NCBI GenBank assembly: GCA_036426205.1
Contig: CM071579.1
Location: 21,728,603-21,792,602, forward strand
Reading direction: 5' to 3'
DNA: 64,000 nt
Origin: Ascaphus truei
Taxonomy: Eukaryota; Chordata; Amphibia; Anura; Ascaphidae
Shown: positions 12,549-23,430 of the stretch, piece after piece
Layout of the letters: every line of letters begins with the position of its first letter
How positions within the stretch are numbered: position 1 is the first letter of the stretch
The notes under the pieces: generated by a model
What the model was told of the DNA's origin: nothing
The model's database searches: none
The model's input: the letters and a program-made list of their open reading frames with translations, nothing else
Translations under genes and position numbers: made by a program

Positions 12549-12820
12549 AAAGATTAAAAAAATCAAATAAAAACATTAGATTAGATAGCTACTTTAAGGT
12601 CCTTGATACAAAAGCAATGGGCATCTCTTCTCCTGAAGGCATAACGTGAGACACACTGCTCCCACATCGTAATGGGATACCTAACAAGATGTAGAAGTAA
12701 AGACAGATCAAAATGTGTTATTAAAAACTCTAAGGCTGCGATTATACACAAAAACGCCTGTGGTGGCAAAAAACCCCATCTCAGTCTCTCAAATTCCTGC
12801 CGTGTGATCTGGCTGCAGAT

Positions 12821-13075
12821 CTGCACAGAGAGAGCTGCACACAGAGAGCTGCACACAGAGAGCTGCACACAGAGAGCTGCACAGACAGAGCTGCACAGAC
12901 AGAGCTGCACAGAGAGAGCTGCACAGACAGAGCTGCACAGACAGAGCTGCACAGACAGAGCTGCACAGAGAGAGCTGCACAGAGAGAGCTGCACAGACAG
13001 CTGCACAGAGAGAGCTGCACAGAGAGAGCTGCACAGAGAGAGCTGTATAGAGAGAGCTGCACAGAGAGAGCCGTC
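12821..13075. repeat. 14-bp minisatellite
   Basis: About 18 copies of a 14-bp unit, AGAGAGCTGCACAG, with a variant AGACAGAGCTGCAC. Because 14 is not a multiple of 3, all three frames are open on both strands, producing spurious Leu/Cys/Ser or Glu/Arg/Gln-rich frames. Confidence 0.9.
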
Positions 13076-13134
13076 TCTCCCTGCGCATATCTCGCCAGCG
13101 ATCACCGTGTTTTAATTAAAAAAAGTAATAATAG

Positions 13135-13390
13135 TGTACGCTAGCAGGGGGTCTCTGAAGCAGAACTGCGTTGATTTAAGGTCTGTGGACCCCCTGCTTC
13201 CAGAGATAAAGGCCCAGATATGGGGTGCTGGTATCTCCTCTGCGTTTAAATGTCACGGTCACGTGACGCGGGACATTAAACACTGCATGGGAATACCGGC
13301 ACCCCATAACAGGGCTGGTATCTTGGGAAGCAGGGGTTCCCAGACCTGAAATCAACACGGTTCTGATCCAGAGACACCATGCTCATGTAC
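13135..13390. repeat. Foldback repeat, family F (copy 1)
   Basis: Contains AGCAGGGGGTCTCTGAAGCA, GGACCCCCTGCTTCCAGAGA and the inverse GAAGCAGGGGTTCCCAGACC, with GGTGCTGGTATCTCC against ATACCGGCACCCCAT. Related blocks occur at 27740-27812, 28520-28760 and 40080-40385. Non-coding. Confidence 0.6.
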
Positions 13391-13479
13391 ACTAGTATTA
13401 CATTTTTTTATTAATACAGCTAGCCGCTAAGGTAATTGGGTTCAACTTCAATTGCTTGTTTATTGGGGGCAGAGGCAGT

Positions 13480-14170
13480 GGATGAAGGGCATAGTAGCCC
13501 CAGGGTGGGCGGTTAGGCCTGTCGGGAAGGTTCCGGAAGGAGTTAACACCCTTCAATACCATAGCTGGGGGAACCACTATGGTAATGAAGGGGTTAACCA
13601 GTCCCGCTACCCACATGGTAAGCCTAAACACCCACCCTTGGGGCAACTACCCCCTTCACCCAATCACTCTACCCCCAATAAACATTACAAAAAAAATAAC
13701 AACCCTAATACCCACAACAAGCCCCCTCCCCCCCCCCCCAACACATACAGAACAGTAATGGGCAAAATTACGATTTCCAGACATGGATAATAGCTCATTT
13801 CCCAAATTCTAAATAAAACATTATCCAGCCAGCATAAATAAAGTAAATAAAACTTGCACTTACCCCTGCCAGGATGAAAGGTGTCCCCATCAACATCCTC
13901 CGCGTCCATGTCCTCCATTGGCAGGAACACAATAAAAAATACAATCTAATGACCCCTAACCCCTTAGCGGTTAATAACCTCTATAGTAATTAAGGGGTTA
14001 ACCCACCCTCCCACGCTTCCCACCCGGGAGGCCTAACCAGCCACCCCGGCACAAGTACCCCCACCCTCTACCAATTGATTGGCACAGTGCTACATCATGC
14101 CCATGGTACATAATATGGGCATGATAAGCCACTATAGCAGTCAATGGGAAACCTTACAAAAAAACCACAG
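13480..14170. repeat. Large foldback repeat with GGGGTTAAC motif
   Basis: GGTTAGGCCT, ATGAAGGGGTTAACC and related words at 13500-13600 reappear inverted as TTAAGGGGTTAACCCACC and GGAGGCCTAACC at 13990-14040. Between them lies the AT-rich segment 13741-13870 shared with 5230-5370, and a C run at 13729-13740. It looks like a non-autonomous DNA element of several hundred bp. No coding frame. Confidence 0.55.
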
Positions 14171-14334
14171 CACCAAAAACACAAGAATAAAATAAATACC
14201 CAAGCACCTAAACACCAAGAATAAAATTTAGCTAACACCAAAACAACATAATTATTAAATTAATCAGATACCTAACTACTAGACCAATAAAAGACATCTA
14301 ACCACTAAGAAACAAAACAATTAAATTAAACGAA

Positions 14335-14530
14335 TTTAATTTGAATCCGCAGATTGGGTTCTACAAATCCGTTCACGGGTTGCGAATCCATGGAGTGTAT
14401 TGGTAATAATAATTAAAAATGCGCAAAAAGCGAATTGCCCTTTGTGACATTCATCCGCTGAAATCCATGGCCAAAAGAACCGGACAATCCATTGCGGATC
14501 CAAATTCACAAAAAAAAATTTGCCCAAATC
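14335..14530. repeat. Foldback repeat with GAATCCGC ends
   Basis: AATTTGAATCCGCAGATTGG at the left is matched inversely by TTGCGGATCCAAATTC at the right, and GGATTCGCAACC by matching words inside. Similar GCGAATT/AATTCGC-rich foldbacks are common in frog DNA from general knowledge. Non-coding. Confidence 0.5.
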
Positions 14531-14599
14531 TAGCTCTTAAGTATGTGTTAATTAGAAAAATGCAAGGAACCTACAGTACTCTTATGGTAGCCCTCAAGG

Positions 14600-15050
14600 A
14601 TTAAACTTCAGCACTGGCCTATCTTATTCGCTGCTTCATACTTATTTGTACAAGCATGCTCAATGTGTTCCTTTTTGCCAGTATCATCCACACACAACCT
14701 TTTTCCACCAACAGTCTGATGCATCAGGACTGGGCTTCCCAGAAACTGCAATGTCTATGACCTTCTGCAGAGTCTGCTTAGCCTCTGTCAATAGACACTT
14801 CTTGCAGACCACAGAGCCAGTCTGTCAGGAAAAGTGTCATTTAACACAGCATTAAATTCACAATTGTTTCCCTTTCCACTTGGTTTCTTTAGCAGAATCT
14901 ACATCTCTTTATTAGCACCATTGGCTTTGGGGGAAAGGGCACCTCCACAACCTTCACAATGTCACCATAAGATGTTGCGTTGCACCTGGTTTGTCAGCTT
15001 GCACCAAACTTCACTGCAAACTAAAGGTTTTAGCACCTATCACACTTAAA
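14600..15050 (-). pseudogene. Possible decayed coding remnant
   Basis: On the minus strand short segments read like protein, including VVCKKCLLTEAKQTLQKVID at about 14830-14750 and, in another frame, DDTGKKEHIEHACTNKYEAA at about 14690-14610, with stops and frameshifts between. This might be an old processed pseudogene or transposon ORF. I do not recognise the family, and it could be chance. Confidence 0.2.
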
Positions 15051-15250
15051 GTTGCAATTCTGTTTGTAAGTGCAAAAAAAGAGCACTCGGTGCTCAGATC
15101 GCCACTGCTCAACAGTTAAAAGTGATTTAACAGTTTCATAAAAATGCCCCATTGGTCCGATAAGTGCAGCCATGGTAATTTTATATCTATATGTTGTTGC
15201 ACGATTGCCTGATGGTAGGGTCAGTAAGAGTCCACACACTGCGTTTAGGC

Positions 15251-15611
15251 TGTAACAATCCCTTTGATGATTTATTCTCCACGCAAATAAACAGATATTT
15301 TAGGTACAAAACATATAAATAAAGCCTATTTCATGCTAAGCCAGTCCCAGCAGGCCCTGGCTTACCCAGCTTCGTGGAGCTTCTGGCGCTGGGTGTGAGT
15401 CCCAGCCGGTACTTACAGCTCTGAGGGAACTGTTCCAACCCGTGCAGGTTGGGAAAACACTCGTATTACTGCCTTTTAAACCCCTTGCAATAAGCAGTTA
15501 ATTGGAACACTCTAGTTAAATGCCTAGCTAGAGGAGTATAACCTCCCACATGCTAGAAAGCATGCGCCTTGCAATGTCTCTCTACCATACACAGTCTATG
15601 ACTCTGTTACA
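15251..15611 (-). mobile_element. Candidate small LTR
   Basis: The block begins TGTAACAATCCC and ends TCTGTTACA, giving TGTAAC...GTTACA inverted ends as in the LTRs at 33853 and 37960. It has reversed AATAAA words near 15270-15290, as a minus-strand LTR would. The 4-bp flanks (AGGC and GTGT) do not match, so the call is tentative. Confidence 0.35.
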
Positions 15612-15639
15612 GTGTGTATGTGAGCAGAACGCAAGAGTC

Positions 15640-16136
15640 GGGATGGTGTACAGCGAGAAATTAGGGCTGAGATGTAAGGAAGGGCAGAACGGTGTATAGC
15701 CTTAAAAGTGAGGAGGAGAATTGAGTGTGTGATACGGATTTGATAGGAAGCCAGGAGAGGGATTTCAGCAGGAGTGACGCTGAGACAGATTTAGGAGTAA
15801 CGCGATTCTGGCAGCAGCGTTTAAGATAGATTATAGGTGAGAGGCAGGAAGGCAGGCCAGCAGGAGGTTACAATATTCGAAACAGGAGAGAATGAGGGCC
15901 TACGTCAGAGTTTTAGCAGTAGAGCAACACAGGAAAAGGTGTTTCTTTGCAGTATTGCTGCGGAAAAAACGACACGTTTTAGCTACATTGTGAAGGTGAG
16001 AGGAGAATGTGAGGGAGGAGTCAAATGTGACCCCTAAGCAGTGTGCTTGTGGTACTGGGTGTATGATAGTGGTTCCAACAGTAATGTAGAATGAGGTAGG
16101 TTTGGTTGGAAATATGAGGAGCTCCATCTTTGACAT
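15640..16136 (-). pseudogene. L2-type LINE ORF2 C-terminal fragment
   Basis: Minus-strand translation gives the typical C-terminal reverse-transcriptase-side region of L2/CR1-group LINEs: HCLGVTFDSSLTFSSHLHNV, then CRFFRSN, then STAKTLT, continuing in a shifted frame with words resembling the SRIDYCNSLLAGLP region. The frame is broken at several points. It adjoins the tail of another LINE at 16139. It is a dead retrotransposon copy and not a host gene. Confidence 0.7.
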
Positions 16137-16138
16137 AG

Positions 16139-17467
16139 TTACATAGTTACATAGTTACATAGTTACATAGTAGATGAGGTTGAAAAAAGACACACGTCCA
16201 TCAAGTTTAACCTCTGCTAAATTTAGACAACAGATACTTTATGCTGTATCCGTACTTACAGTATACTGAGCCAGAGGAAGGCAAACAAAAACCCCAATGA
16301 AATATCATCCAATGATATCTCATAAGGGGATAAATAAATTCCTTCCTGACTCCAAGAATTGGCAATCAGATTACTCCCTGGATCAAAATCCTTCTAATGT
16401 TTATTTATTTAGTATATCCCTGTATACCTTTCCTTTCTAAAAAGATGTCCAACCTTTTTTTGAACAAATCTATTGTATCTGCCATCACAGTTTCCATGGG
16501 TAATGAATTCCACATTTTTTTCTTTCCTTTGCTGCTGGTGAAATCTCCTTTCCTCAGACCTTAAAGGATGCCCCCGAGTCCTTTGTACTGCCCTTGGGAT
16601 GAATACTTCTTTTGAAAGCTCCTTGTACTGTCCTCAAATATATTTATATATAGTTATCATATCCCCTCTTAGATGCCTCTTTTCTAATGTAAATAAATAT
16701 AATTTAGCTAGCCTCTCCTCATAAATTAGATTGTCCATCCCCTTTATTAATTTGGTGGCTCTTCTCTGCACTCTCTAGTTCCATAATGTCTTTTCTAAGG
16801 AGTGGTGCCCAAAATTGTACTCTATATTCAAGGTGTGGTCTTACTAATGCTTTATAAAGGGACATAATTATGTTTACTTCCCTTCCATCCATTGCCCGTT
16901 TAATGCAAGATCTTGTTTGCATTTGCAGCTACTGCATGTCTTTGGGGACTATTGCTAAGCCTGCTGTCAACAAGCACTCCTAAATCCTCTTCCATCAAGG
17001 ATTCCCCTAATTTATCCCCATTTAATTTGTAAGTCGCCTGTTTATTCTTGCATCCCAAATGCATAACCCTACATGTATCTGTATTAAACCTCAACTGCCA
17101 TTTACCTGCCCAAGTTTCCAGTCGCTCCAAGTCCTTCTGGAGATAAATTACATCCTGCTCTGATTCTACTACCTTACACAATTTAGTATCATGAGCAAAG
17201 ATGGAGACTTTGCTCTCGATGCCAACCTCAAGGTCATTAATAAACAAGTTAAAAAGAAGGGGTCCCAGTACCGATCCCTGAGGTACTCCACTCATGACCT
17301 TAGATCAACCTGAAAAAGTTCCATTTATGACAACCCTCTGTTGTTTATCCTTCAATCCAGGTGCATATATTTTTACTGGGTCCAATTTGCTTTATTTTGT
17401 ACACCAACCTCTTGTGTGGAACCGTATCAAAAGCCTTTGCAAATTAAGTAGACCACATCAACTGCAT
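16139..17467 (-). pseudogene. CR1/Rex-type LINE reverse transcriptase fragment with tail
   Basis: A 5'-truncated LINE on the minus strand. From 17467 down it has a KGFDTVPHKRLVYKI-like segment, then MSGVPQGSVLGPLLFNLFIN at 17295, then the catalytic box reading FAHD instead of the usual FADD (17215-17190). Further down come [12 protein letters not shown] and [15 protein letters not shown] (16870-16780). Several frameshifts and stops separate them, and loss of a catalytic aspartate alone would inactivate it. The 3' end at 16139-16200 has the tail repeat TAGTTACA and the word GTCTTTTTTCAACCTCATCT. A second copy, plus strand, is at 61625-62437 with the same tail. Confidence 0.85.
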
Positions 17468-17912
17468 TACCCAGGTCCCCCCCGCCACAACGGCTCACTG
17501 ATAGTGGCAGATGTAATCAACGCTCCAATGGGGAGGCAAGCCTTGGCTGCAGTCTCACCCCTCTCGGCCACTCCCTGAGCTGTACTGCTCTCCCTGAGGA
17601 GGTGAGTCGGAAATCCCAATTTTGTGTACATGGCCTTTCTGAAATTTTCTTATGGATTTTGTTTTGGGCCAATGGAGGAAAATTAGTAACTTTCACTTTT
17701 CTTTTGTTATTATTCGCTTCTTCTGTGGTTCCTCATCCAGCGGGGCGATGGTCCAAAATTATGATTGGGTTGGTCTCCAGGAACGTGGCGTCACAAACTA
17801 AGTCCCCAAGTCACAATCTTGATTTATTGGCTAAATAAAATTCAAATTTAGCGATTGAAGGCTCTAAATGATCCCTGTTTTGGAGGCTATCCAAATAGTT
17901 TTATTTTGGGTG
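17468..17912. other. Non-coding stretch
   Basis: No recognisable gene or repeat. It begins at the truncated 5' edge of the LINE copy with a short C run. Confidence 0.4.
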
Positions 17913-17996
17913 ACTAGATTTTTTATTTATTTATTTATAAAAATATTTTACCAGGAAGGAATACATTGAGAGATACCTCTCGTTTTCAAGTATGCA
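17913..17996 (-). mobile_element. Retroposon 3' tail with TTTA repeat (copy 1)
   Basis: TTTATTTATTTATAAAAATA followed by TTTACCAGGAAGGAATACAT and CTCTCGTTTTCAAGTATG. Read on the minus strand it ends in a TAAA-type repeat, like the 3' end of a retroposon. Nearly the same sequence occurs at 49990-50070. The parent family is not identified. Confidence 0.5.
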
Positions 17997-18908
17997 GATC
18001 ATAATTTTTAAGCGATTTCTTTTGTTTTAGAAATAATTTTTGAATGTGTCCCGGTTTATATTTTTGAACATCTAGTCCCCCTGACACAGGACACAATAAG
18101 CAACACCAGACAGGGATGGTCAAGATCTACAAACCTGCCCTGTGCAGGAAACGGTCTCCCTGTGATACAGCAAATGGAATTCAATCAAATGGGTTAATGA
18201 CATGCACTAACAGTTTGGTAATTACTCTAATTGCTAGCACCTACAGTAATGAGTTACTTAGCACCTCCCTAAGCAAAGTAACTACTCAGCATTAGTTTAC
18301 CACATGATACTGTTTGCTTAGCACCCTTTGCTCTCCTTTTTATCACCAGAACAAAAAGTCAGACCTTCCAGTGCAGGAGAATGACACCCTTTGTCAGTGA
18401 AAGATTATTCAGACGTCCCTGAGAGACATTAAATGTGAGACTTCTCAATAAAAACTGAGTGCATTGGTGAACGGCAGGGACATGGCAGACCTCAGGAGGG
18501 CTTCGCTTGCGACCCCTCAACCGCTAGCCGCCCCTGCCCGCTCTCTCTATCGCCCCAGTGCAGAGGTATTGGAGATATTGCAGGTTTGGATTGCAGCTTC
18601 TCCCCGCTCCCTCAGCTGCCTAATGACCGTGCTAATCACTAATTCCCTGTGTGAGGAGAGGAGCAGCATTCACCAGCACGCTGGCATAAGAATCTCACTG
18701 GAGGGGGCTGCCTGTGCACCATATACTTTATATATATATATATATGTGTGTGTAACACCCCTACCCACACACCCCGGCTGCAGAAGATCAGGTGTACACG
18801 CATTCAGTCTCTCCTTGCACTGCAGACAGGGTTTCTACCTGCTTCAGCGTAGTGCAGCTCAGTCAGTTTTTACCTTTAGTCTCAGGGCTTCTCTGGTTGA
18901 TCCAGGCT

Positions 18909-19275
18909 AAGGCCCCGGTAACTCCGCTGCAACGCGCGCCCGCGAGATTGGCGGCGCGTGCAGCCGATTTCCTGGTCTGCAGCTCACTGCAGGAAGAGAG
19001 ACCGGGGGGGGGCGTGGCGGGGGCGTGACGGGGGAATGACGGGGGCGCGGCCATGACGTCACCCGGCAGGTTTGCCCTCATTGGCTGAACCACCGGGGGC
19101 GTGCTGTATCGCTCGTCGCGAGTCCTGCTCTCAATTCTATTGTGAGCAGGAGCAACTCTCGCCCCAGCGCTGCGGCCCCCCCTCGCAGCGGGCCCTGCGC
19201 CATTGAGGGGAGGGCTCTCGTCCGTGCAGCGCCCGCCACAGCGGACGCTGTAGTTGGCAGCGGGGTCAAGGCCTA
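18909..19275. mobile_element. GC-rich MITE, family B (copy 1)
   Basis: Interrupts the LTR-like block between words that are adjacent in the related LTR at 56755. It contains GACGTCACCCGGCAGGTTTG and CCCTCATTGGCTGAACCACC, shared with copies at 21468 and 50097. The ends are TAAGGCCCCGG and a weak inverse near CAAGGCCTAAGG. The TGACGTCA-like and high-CpG content come from the element. Confidence 0.55.
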
Positions 19276-19621
19276 AGGCTGTAGTGAGGAGTAGAATAAG
19301 CGGAAAAAGGGCGCCAGGAACAGAATGCTTGCTTTATTGTCAGCAGGATCAGCATACCAAACAGCATAGACAGGACAGGCTTTCAGTATCTTTCTCATGC
19401 AGCAGTTCCCCCTTTTCCTGAAGTTCCTCCGAGGACCCAACTTAACCCTGGATAGGAGTGGAGTAGGCTCAGCCCCAGGTCCCTACTTAAACCTGGCTAT
19501 AGCCCTGCTCCCTGCAGCACGGAAACCTCTGCGGGCTGCACCAGGTACCTAGGACTCTCTGAATAGGATCTCCACAAAACACACTCTCTAGGATGGGTCC
19601 CCACCTTATATACCATGGGGT

Positions 19622-19647
19622 TGTAAACCTCCCCCCCCCCCCCCCCA
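19622..19647. repeat. Poly-C tract
   Basis: A C run of about 19 bases following AACCTC, inside the LTR-like block. Confidence 0.8.
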
Positions 19648-19867
19648 GTCTCTGGCAAAACTGGATGTTGCAAAGCATCACCCCACCAGTCACATGACCT
19701 ACTAGAACGTTCCTAGCTCTGAGTCATGCTCACCAGACTAGCAGGTGCCTGAATATTGCAACAATATAACTTGCCTCTTGTGCTTCTCACTTGCAGGACT
19801 GTGTGCAACGGGGTTAACCCCCACACTGCCAGAGTGCTGCCATAGCCTTCATGCTAGAAGGGTTTTA

Positions 19868-19956
19868 GCAGGGGGGCCACGTGTGGTTAATGTGTCTGCA
19901 TTTTGAAGGCTCCGCATGTGGCCCTTGTGGTATATCATGTTGCCCACCACTGGCCT
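19868..19956. mobile_element. hAT-like MITE fragment
   Basis: GGGGGGCCACGTGTGG and GCATGTGGCCCTTGTGG form an imperfect inverted pair, followed by GTTGCCCACCACTGGCC. This resembles the ends of hAT-type non-autonomous elements. No target duplication was found. Confidence 0.4.
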
Positions 19957-20974
19957 AGTGACGCTGGCTCTGTATTTGTTTGACAAAAAGAAGCATCTTT
20001 TCATATTTTTTTTATTGGCATATGTAGCCCTGTTTCCTAGTGAACGCAGACCGCTACCATATGCTGTATAACCTGTAGGCTCACAGGGCCTAAGCTTCTG
20101 CCACGGAGAGCCTGGGGCACACATAATACTAATGATACCTGATACTTGGTGCAGCGCCTCCACCTGCGATGGCTCCCACCAGAGGGGGAGTGGTTCCTCG
20201 CAGGACACTATGTATAACAATACACACACACACAGTATATAACAACCGAATGACTTTACTTGTTGGCAAAAGCAGAGATATATATATATGGTATCCCTCC
20301 CTAGAGGTGACACTACCTTCTGCGTCTCGCAGGACGCTTATTCCCCTCCTCCTCCACCGGGTGATCCCACCCCATGTCCAGTTCCCCAGCACCTTATGCC
20401 TCCACCCTCCAGTGAGGTAAAGAATATGTATGGGTGACTGCGCAGCCACTGTGTCCTATGTAATGAAGGTATAGTTGGTGCACTTGTTGATTACCTGCCG
20501 GGCACTCCAGTGCCCGGGCCTGCCACGGATCTTCACAAAGGGTCAGATGCGCGGTGACTTCCAGCAATAGGCGTCCGGGGCGATCCTACCCAGACGGACG
20601 GTAGCAACCAAGGCAGGATCTGAGCCCAGACCTCCCGCAAAATACACAATGTCTCTCACGCGATCACTCGGCAGCACAATAAGGGAACCGGAACCTATCT
20701 AGGGCCAATCCCTATCTCTGCTGCACACTACTGGGGCTCAGGGCCTAACTGGGCCTGGGGTATAAGGCCTAGGTAGGGGCTGAATGCCACCCTACTCCGG
20801 AGCTCCGTCTCTTTCCTCCTCCCGCTAGCTCTGAGCAACGTGCGTGCCCTCCGACCCCTATATCCTCCCTGCCTTCCTACCACCCGATTGGTCCCCTGGC
20901 GTCACATGGTCCCGCGGGGGCTGCTCCACCCTATGGGAGCTACTCCTCCTTCGCGGGCTTCGACTGCTATGCCC

Positions 20975-20984
20975 GCGCATGCGC
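20975..20984. promoter_or_regulatory. NRF1-like palindrome in LTR
   Basis: GCGCATGCGC, the core of the NRF1 site, within the presumed U3 of the solo LTR. The same palindrome is found in the LTRs at 35349, 35396 and 58715. Confidence 0.55.
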
Positions 20985-21024
20985 GACCTCCTGCTCCACA
21001 CCTTCTGCGCCTGCGCCAACTCCC

Positions 21025-21040
21025 AACATGGCGGCGCCCT
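21025..21040 (+). promoter_or_regulatory. YY1-like motif in LTR
   Basis: AACATGGCGGCGCCCT fits the YY1 form AANATGGCGGC and is shared nearly word for word with LTR positions 35417, 58546 and 58792. Confidence 0.55.
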
Positions 21041-21467
21041 AATACGCGAAACCTCCGATAACCGGAGCGTTCCCAGCACAACACATGCGCGCAAAGGAAT
21101 CCCGGCTACACATATTTTTAACATTTTTATTATTCCCTTTACAAATGAATAATTTCTGTAAAGGTGTCGCCTCTTTGTGATCTGGGAGGGACTATGTAAC
21201 AATCCCATGTGCTGCGTACTGCGTGCTATACTGTAACTGGGAAGTGCTTTGAATCCCATTGGGAGAATGGCTATATGAAAAAGTTATTATATAAACATCC
21301 ACTCCTCTGATGTGTCCACTGTCCAACATGGAAGCACATTAACTACCAATTCAAATCATCTGCTAGGCAACATATAAGAAACTTATATATTGTTTAAGGA
21401 CAATACTGCATTTTAAATACTTTGAAACAGACACACTGAAAAGTGCCCCAGAGAGCTTGCAATCTAA

Positions 21468-21795
21468 GGCTGGGGCCATGGTACCGCAGACCGTGCGGAG
21501 GCGGCCGCACGCTGAGCGAGCAGATTGCCTTAAGGCAGTGTTTGCGTCCATGTGGCATGCGGGCGCGTGCTGGCGGAAGCGGGAGGGGGCGCGCGCTGCG
21601 CAAGAAATCAGTTCAAACTGATTTCTTGGTGCGACAGGCCAGTCACGTGAGCGGTTCACCCAATGAGGGCGAACCAGCTCAGTGACGCCCCTAGGAACGG
21701 CCCCCACGGCCCGACCACTATGGCCAGGGAAAGCACCCGCCTACCTCACAGCCTCCGCACGCCTCCGCGCAGGCGAAGGCACTATGGCCCCAGCC
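21468..21795. mobile_element. GC-rich MITE, family B (copy 2), with TAA duplication
   Basis: The ends GGCTGGGGCCATGGTACC and CACTATGGCCCCAGCC are inverted, flanked by TAA on both sides (21465-21467 and 21796-21798). CGTGCGGAGGC at the left is matched by GCCTCCGCACGCC at the right. It has inserted into a sequence GAGAGCTTGCAATC that is the inverse of an L2-type LINE tail. The 3-bp TAA target is the same as for family A, pointing to the same or a related transposase. Confidence 0.8.
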
Positions 21796-22294
21796 TAAGT
21801 CTCTGTTCTGGTGGCAGAGGTAAACTTAATTTTAAACAATCTTTAAAAGCAGGTGCACATTTTAAATCAATTTGGGATTTTTCTGACATTTTAAATGAGT
21901 CATTTCCTCCCCCCCCATAATTTTATAGACAATTTGTAAATGTAGTGATCATTCCCCACGCAACAATTACAAGCAATTTAAAGTAATATGTGTGTTTTTG
22001 AAGTGAAACGTCTTTGCTGGCGCCTACAGGGTTTTCATGAGAAAAACCGTAACGAAAGTGATGTCACGCTGCTAATGGGCACGCTCTCTGCGCGCACGCG
22101 CTTGTCGCAGAAGAGGAGCCTGTGCAGTACCGCCCTTGTCCACCAAGTACATTGGCACTCCTCCCTCTTTCAGCACGCATGCGCACTAACAGCCGCGGGC
22201 CTCTGCACATGCGCACCACAGGCCGAGGGGGAGGAGAGGAGCCGGGAACACCAGGCAGGGAGAGAGTGAGAGAGCCGAGTACCCCGAGATCCCG

Positions 22295-22520
22295 GTGCAC
22301 ACACACACACACAGTCAGTCACACACACAGTTAGTCACACACTGTCACACAGTCACACACACACAGCCAGTCACACACACACAGCCAGTCACATACACGC
22401 AGTCACACACATACATGCAGAGACACAAACACGCAGTCACACACATACACGCAGTCACACACACACGCATTCACACACACGCAGAGTCACACACATGCAG
22501 AGTCACACACACGGAAGTCA
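22295..22520. repeat. CA-rich tandem repeat
   Basis: CACACA runs broken by GTCA and CGCAG words, such as CAGTCACACACACA. The open His/Thr-rich frame across it is a by-product. Confidence 0.85.
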
Positions 22521-23235
22521 CAGTTAGTATAAATATTTTAGTGTTGTACACGCGCGTTCTAAGTCACACATCTTTGTGTTTTGTCACTAAAATTGTGTTT
22601 TGATTTTTAAAAAGAAATATCACCATTACAAATACAATTTGTGTGACAAAAGACAAAGGCGTTTCACTTAAAATGCGCGTGCTCGGCACACACACCCTTT
22701 TATTTTTTTTAATGCTTGCTAAGATAGGAGTTTGGATACTTTCTACAAAGCACCACAAACTTCTTAAGGTGCTTCCTTCACAATTAGGAAGATAAATCAA
22801 GTCTTCCGTAAACCCCCTAATCTTAACCCCTAATACTGATGGTACCCCCTACCCTATAAACCTTATCCCTATACTCTAAAACCCCTAAAGTAACCCCTTA
22901 CCATAAAACTTATCTTCTCATTGAAGAGGCCACCGGCGGAAGGTCCAGCGACGGCGGAAGAGCGTCCCTCTGCCTCCAAACACCAGCGGAGACTTGGTTG
23001 TGGCGAGACGTCACGACTAAATATCCCATTCCATAGTAAATGATCCCAAAAAGTCACCAGAACAAGGTCACAGAGACCTGAGAGTATACATACAAAAATA
23101 CATAAAGGGGAGTGCACACTAATAACAGCCCAAAAAATGGGGAAAAGATAAAAAATACAAGGTACCTTGCTAGGGTGCTAGTGTAGACTGAGGGTTCCTA
23201 CTATAACCCCATAAATATGCAGTATAAACATTTAA
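22521..23235. other. Non-coding stretch
   Basis: GTGAAACGTCTTTG at 22007 is matched inversely by AAAGGCGTTTCAC at 22644, so parts of 22000-22680 may be a decayed inverted-repeat element. No gene or other feature seen. Confidence 0.35.
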
Positions 23236-23239
23236 TGCA

Positions 23240-23430
23240 ATCCAGGCTCCAGTGGTGGAACCTGGCACCAGTGGTGGAACCTGGCACCAGTGGTGGAACC
23301 TGGCACCAGTGGTGGAACCTGGCACCAGTGGTGGAACCTGCACCAGTGGTGGAACCTGCACCAGTGGTGGAACCTGGCACCAGTGGTGGAACCTGGCACC
23401 AGTGATGGAACCTGGCACCAGTGATGGAAC
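23240..23430. repeat. 19-bp minisatellite
   Basis: About ten copies of a 19-bp unit, CCTGGCACCAGTGGTGGAA. Two inner copies lack two bases and the last two carry GTGATGGAA. Non-coding. Confidence 0.9.

Larger units (their letters stand above)
18751..19826 (-). mobile_element. LTR-like block interrupted by a MITE
   Basis: Begins TGTAACACCCCTACCC, as 56755 does (TGTAACCCCCCTATCC). Matching words follow in the same order: CAGGGCTTCTCTGGTTGATC and AGGGCGCCAGGAACAGAATG here, against TCAGGGTTCCCGTTGGCTGG and AGGGCGCCAGGATCTTTTGC there. I take both as minus-strand LTRs of one broad family. The right end is not clear: sequence runs to about 19826 before other repeats begin. A GC-rich MITE sits inside at about 18909-19275. 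Confidence 0.5.
20023..21110 (-). mobile_element. Solo LTR
   Basis: Begins TGTAGCCCTG and ends CCCGGCTACA, giving inverted TGTAGCC/GGCTACA ends, and is flanked by CATA on both sides (20019-20022 and 21111-21114), a 4-bp target duplication. It shares many words in order with the LTR at 33853-35641: GGCTCACAGG, GAGAGCCTGGGG, CAGCGCCTCCACCT, GTCTCGCAGGACG, GGTGATCCCACCC, GGGTGACTGCGCAG and CACTCCAGTGCCCGGGCCTG. It is therefore a solo LTR of the same retroelement family as the PNMA-like element, formed by LTR-LTR recombination. Its right part carries NRF1-like and YY1-like promoter motifs. Confidence 0.8.

Noticed and set aside
12581..13115. Leu/Cys/Ser-rich and Glu/Arg-rich open frames
   Set aside because: Products of a 14-bp tandem array open in all frames.
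18464..18910. 148-codon frame near 18.5 kb
   Set aside because: It spans a TA/TG microsatellite and the start of an LTR-like block, and has no domain.
22005..22020. GAAACGTC as a hammerhead 3' half
   Set aside because: No CUGANGA box lies upstream within a usable distance. The word belongs to an inverted pair with 22644.
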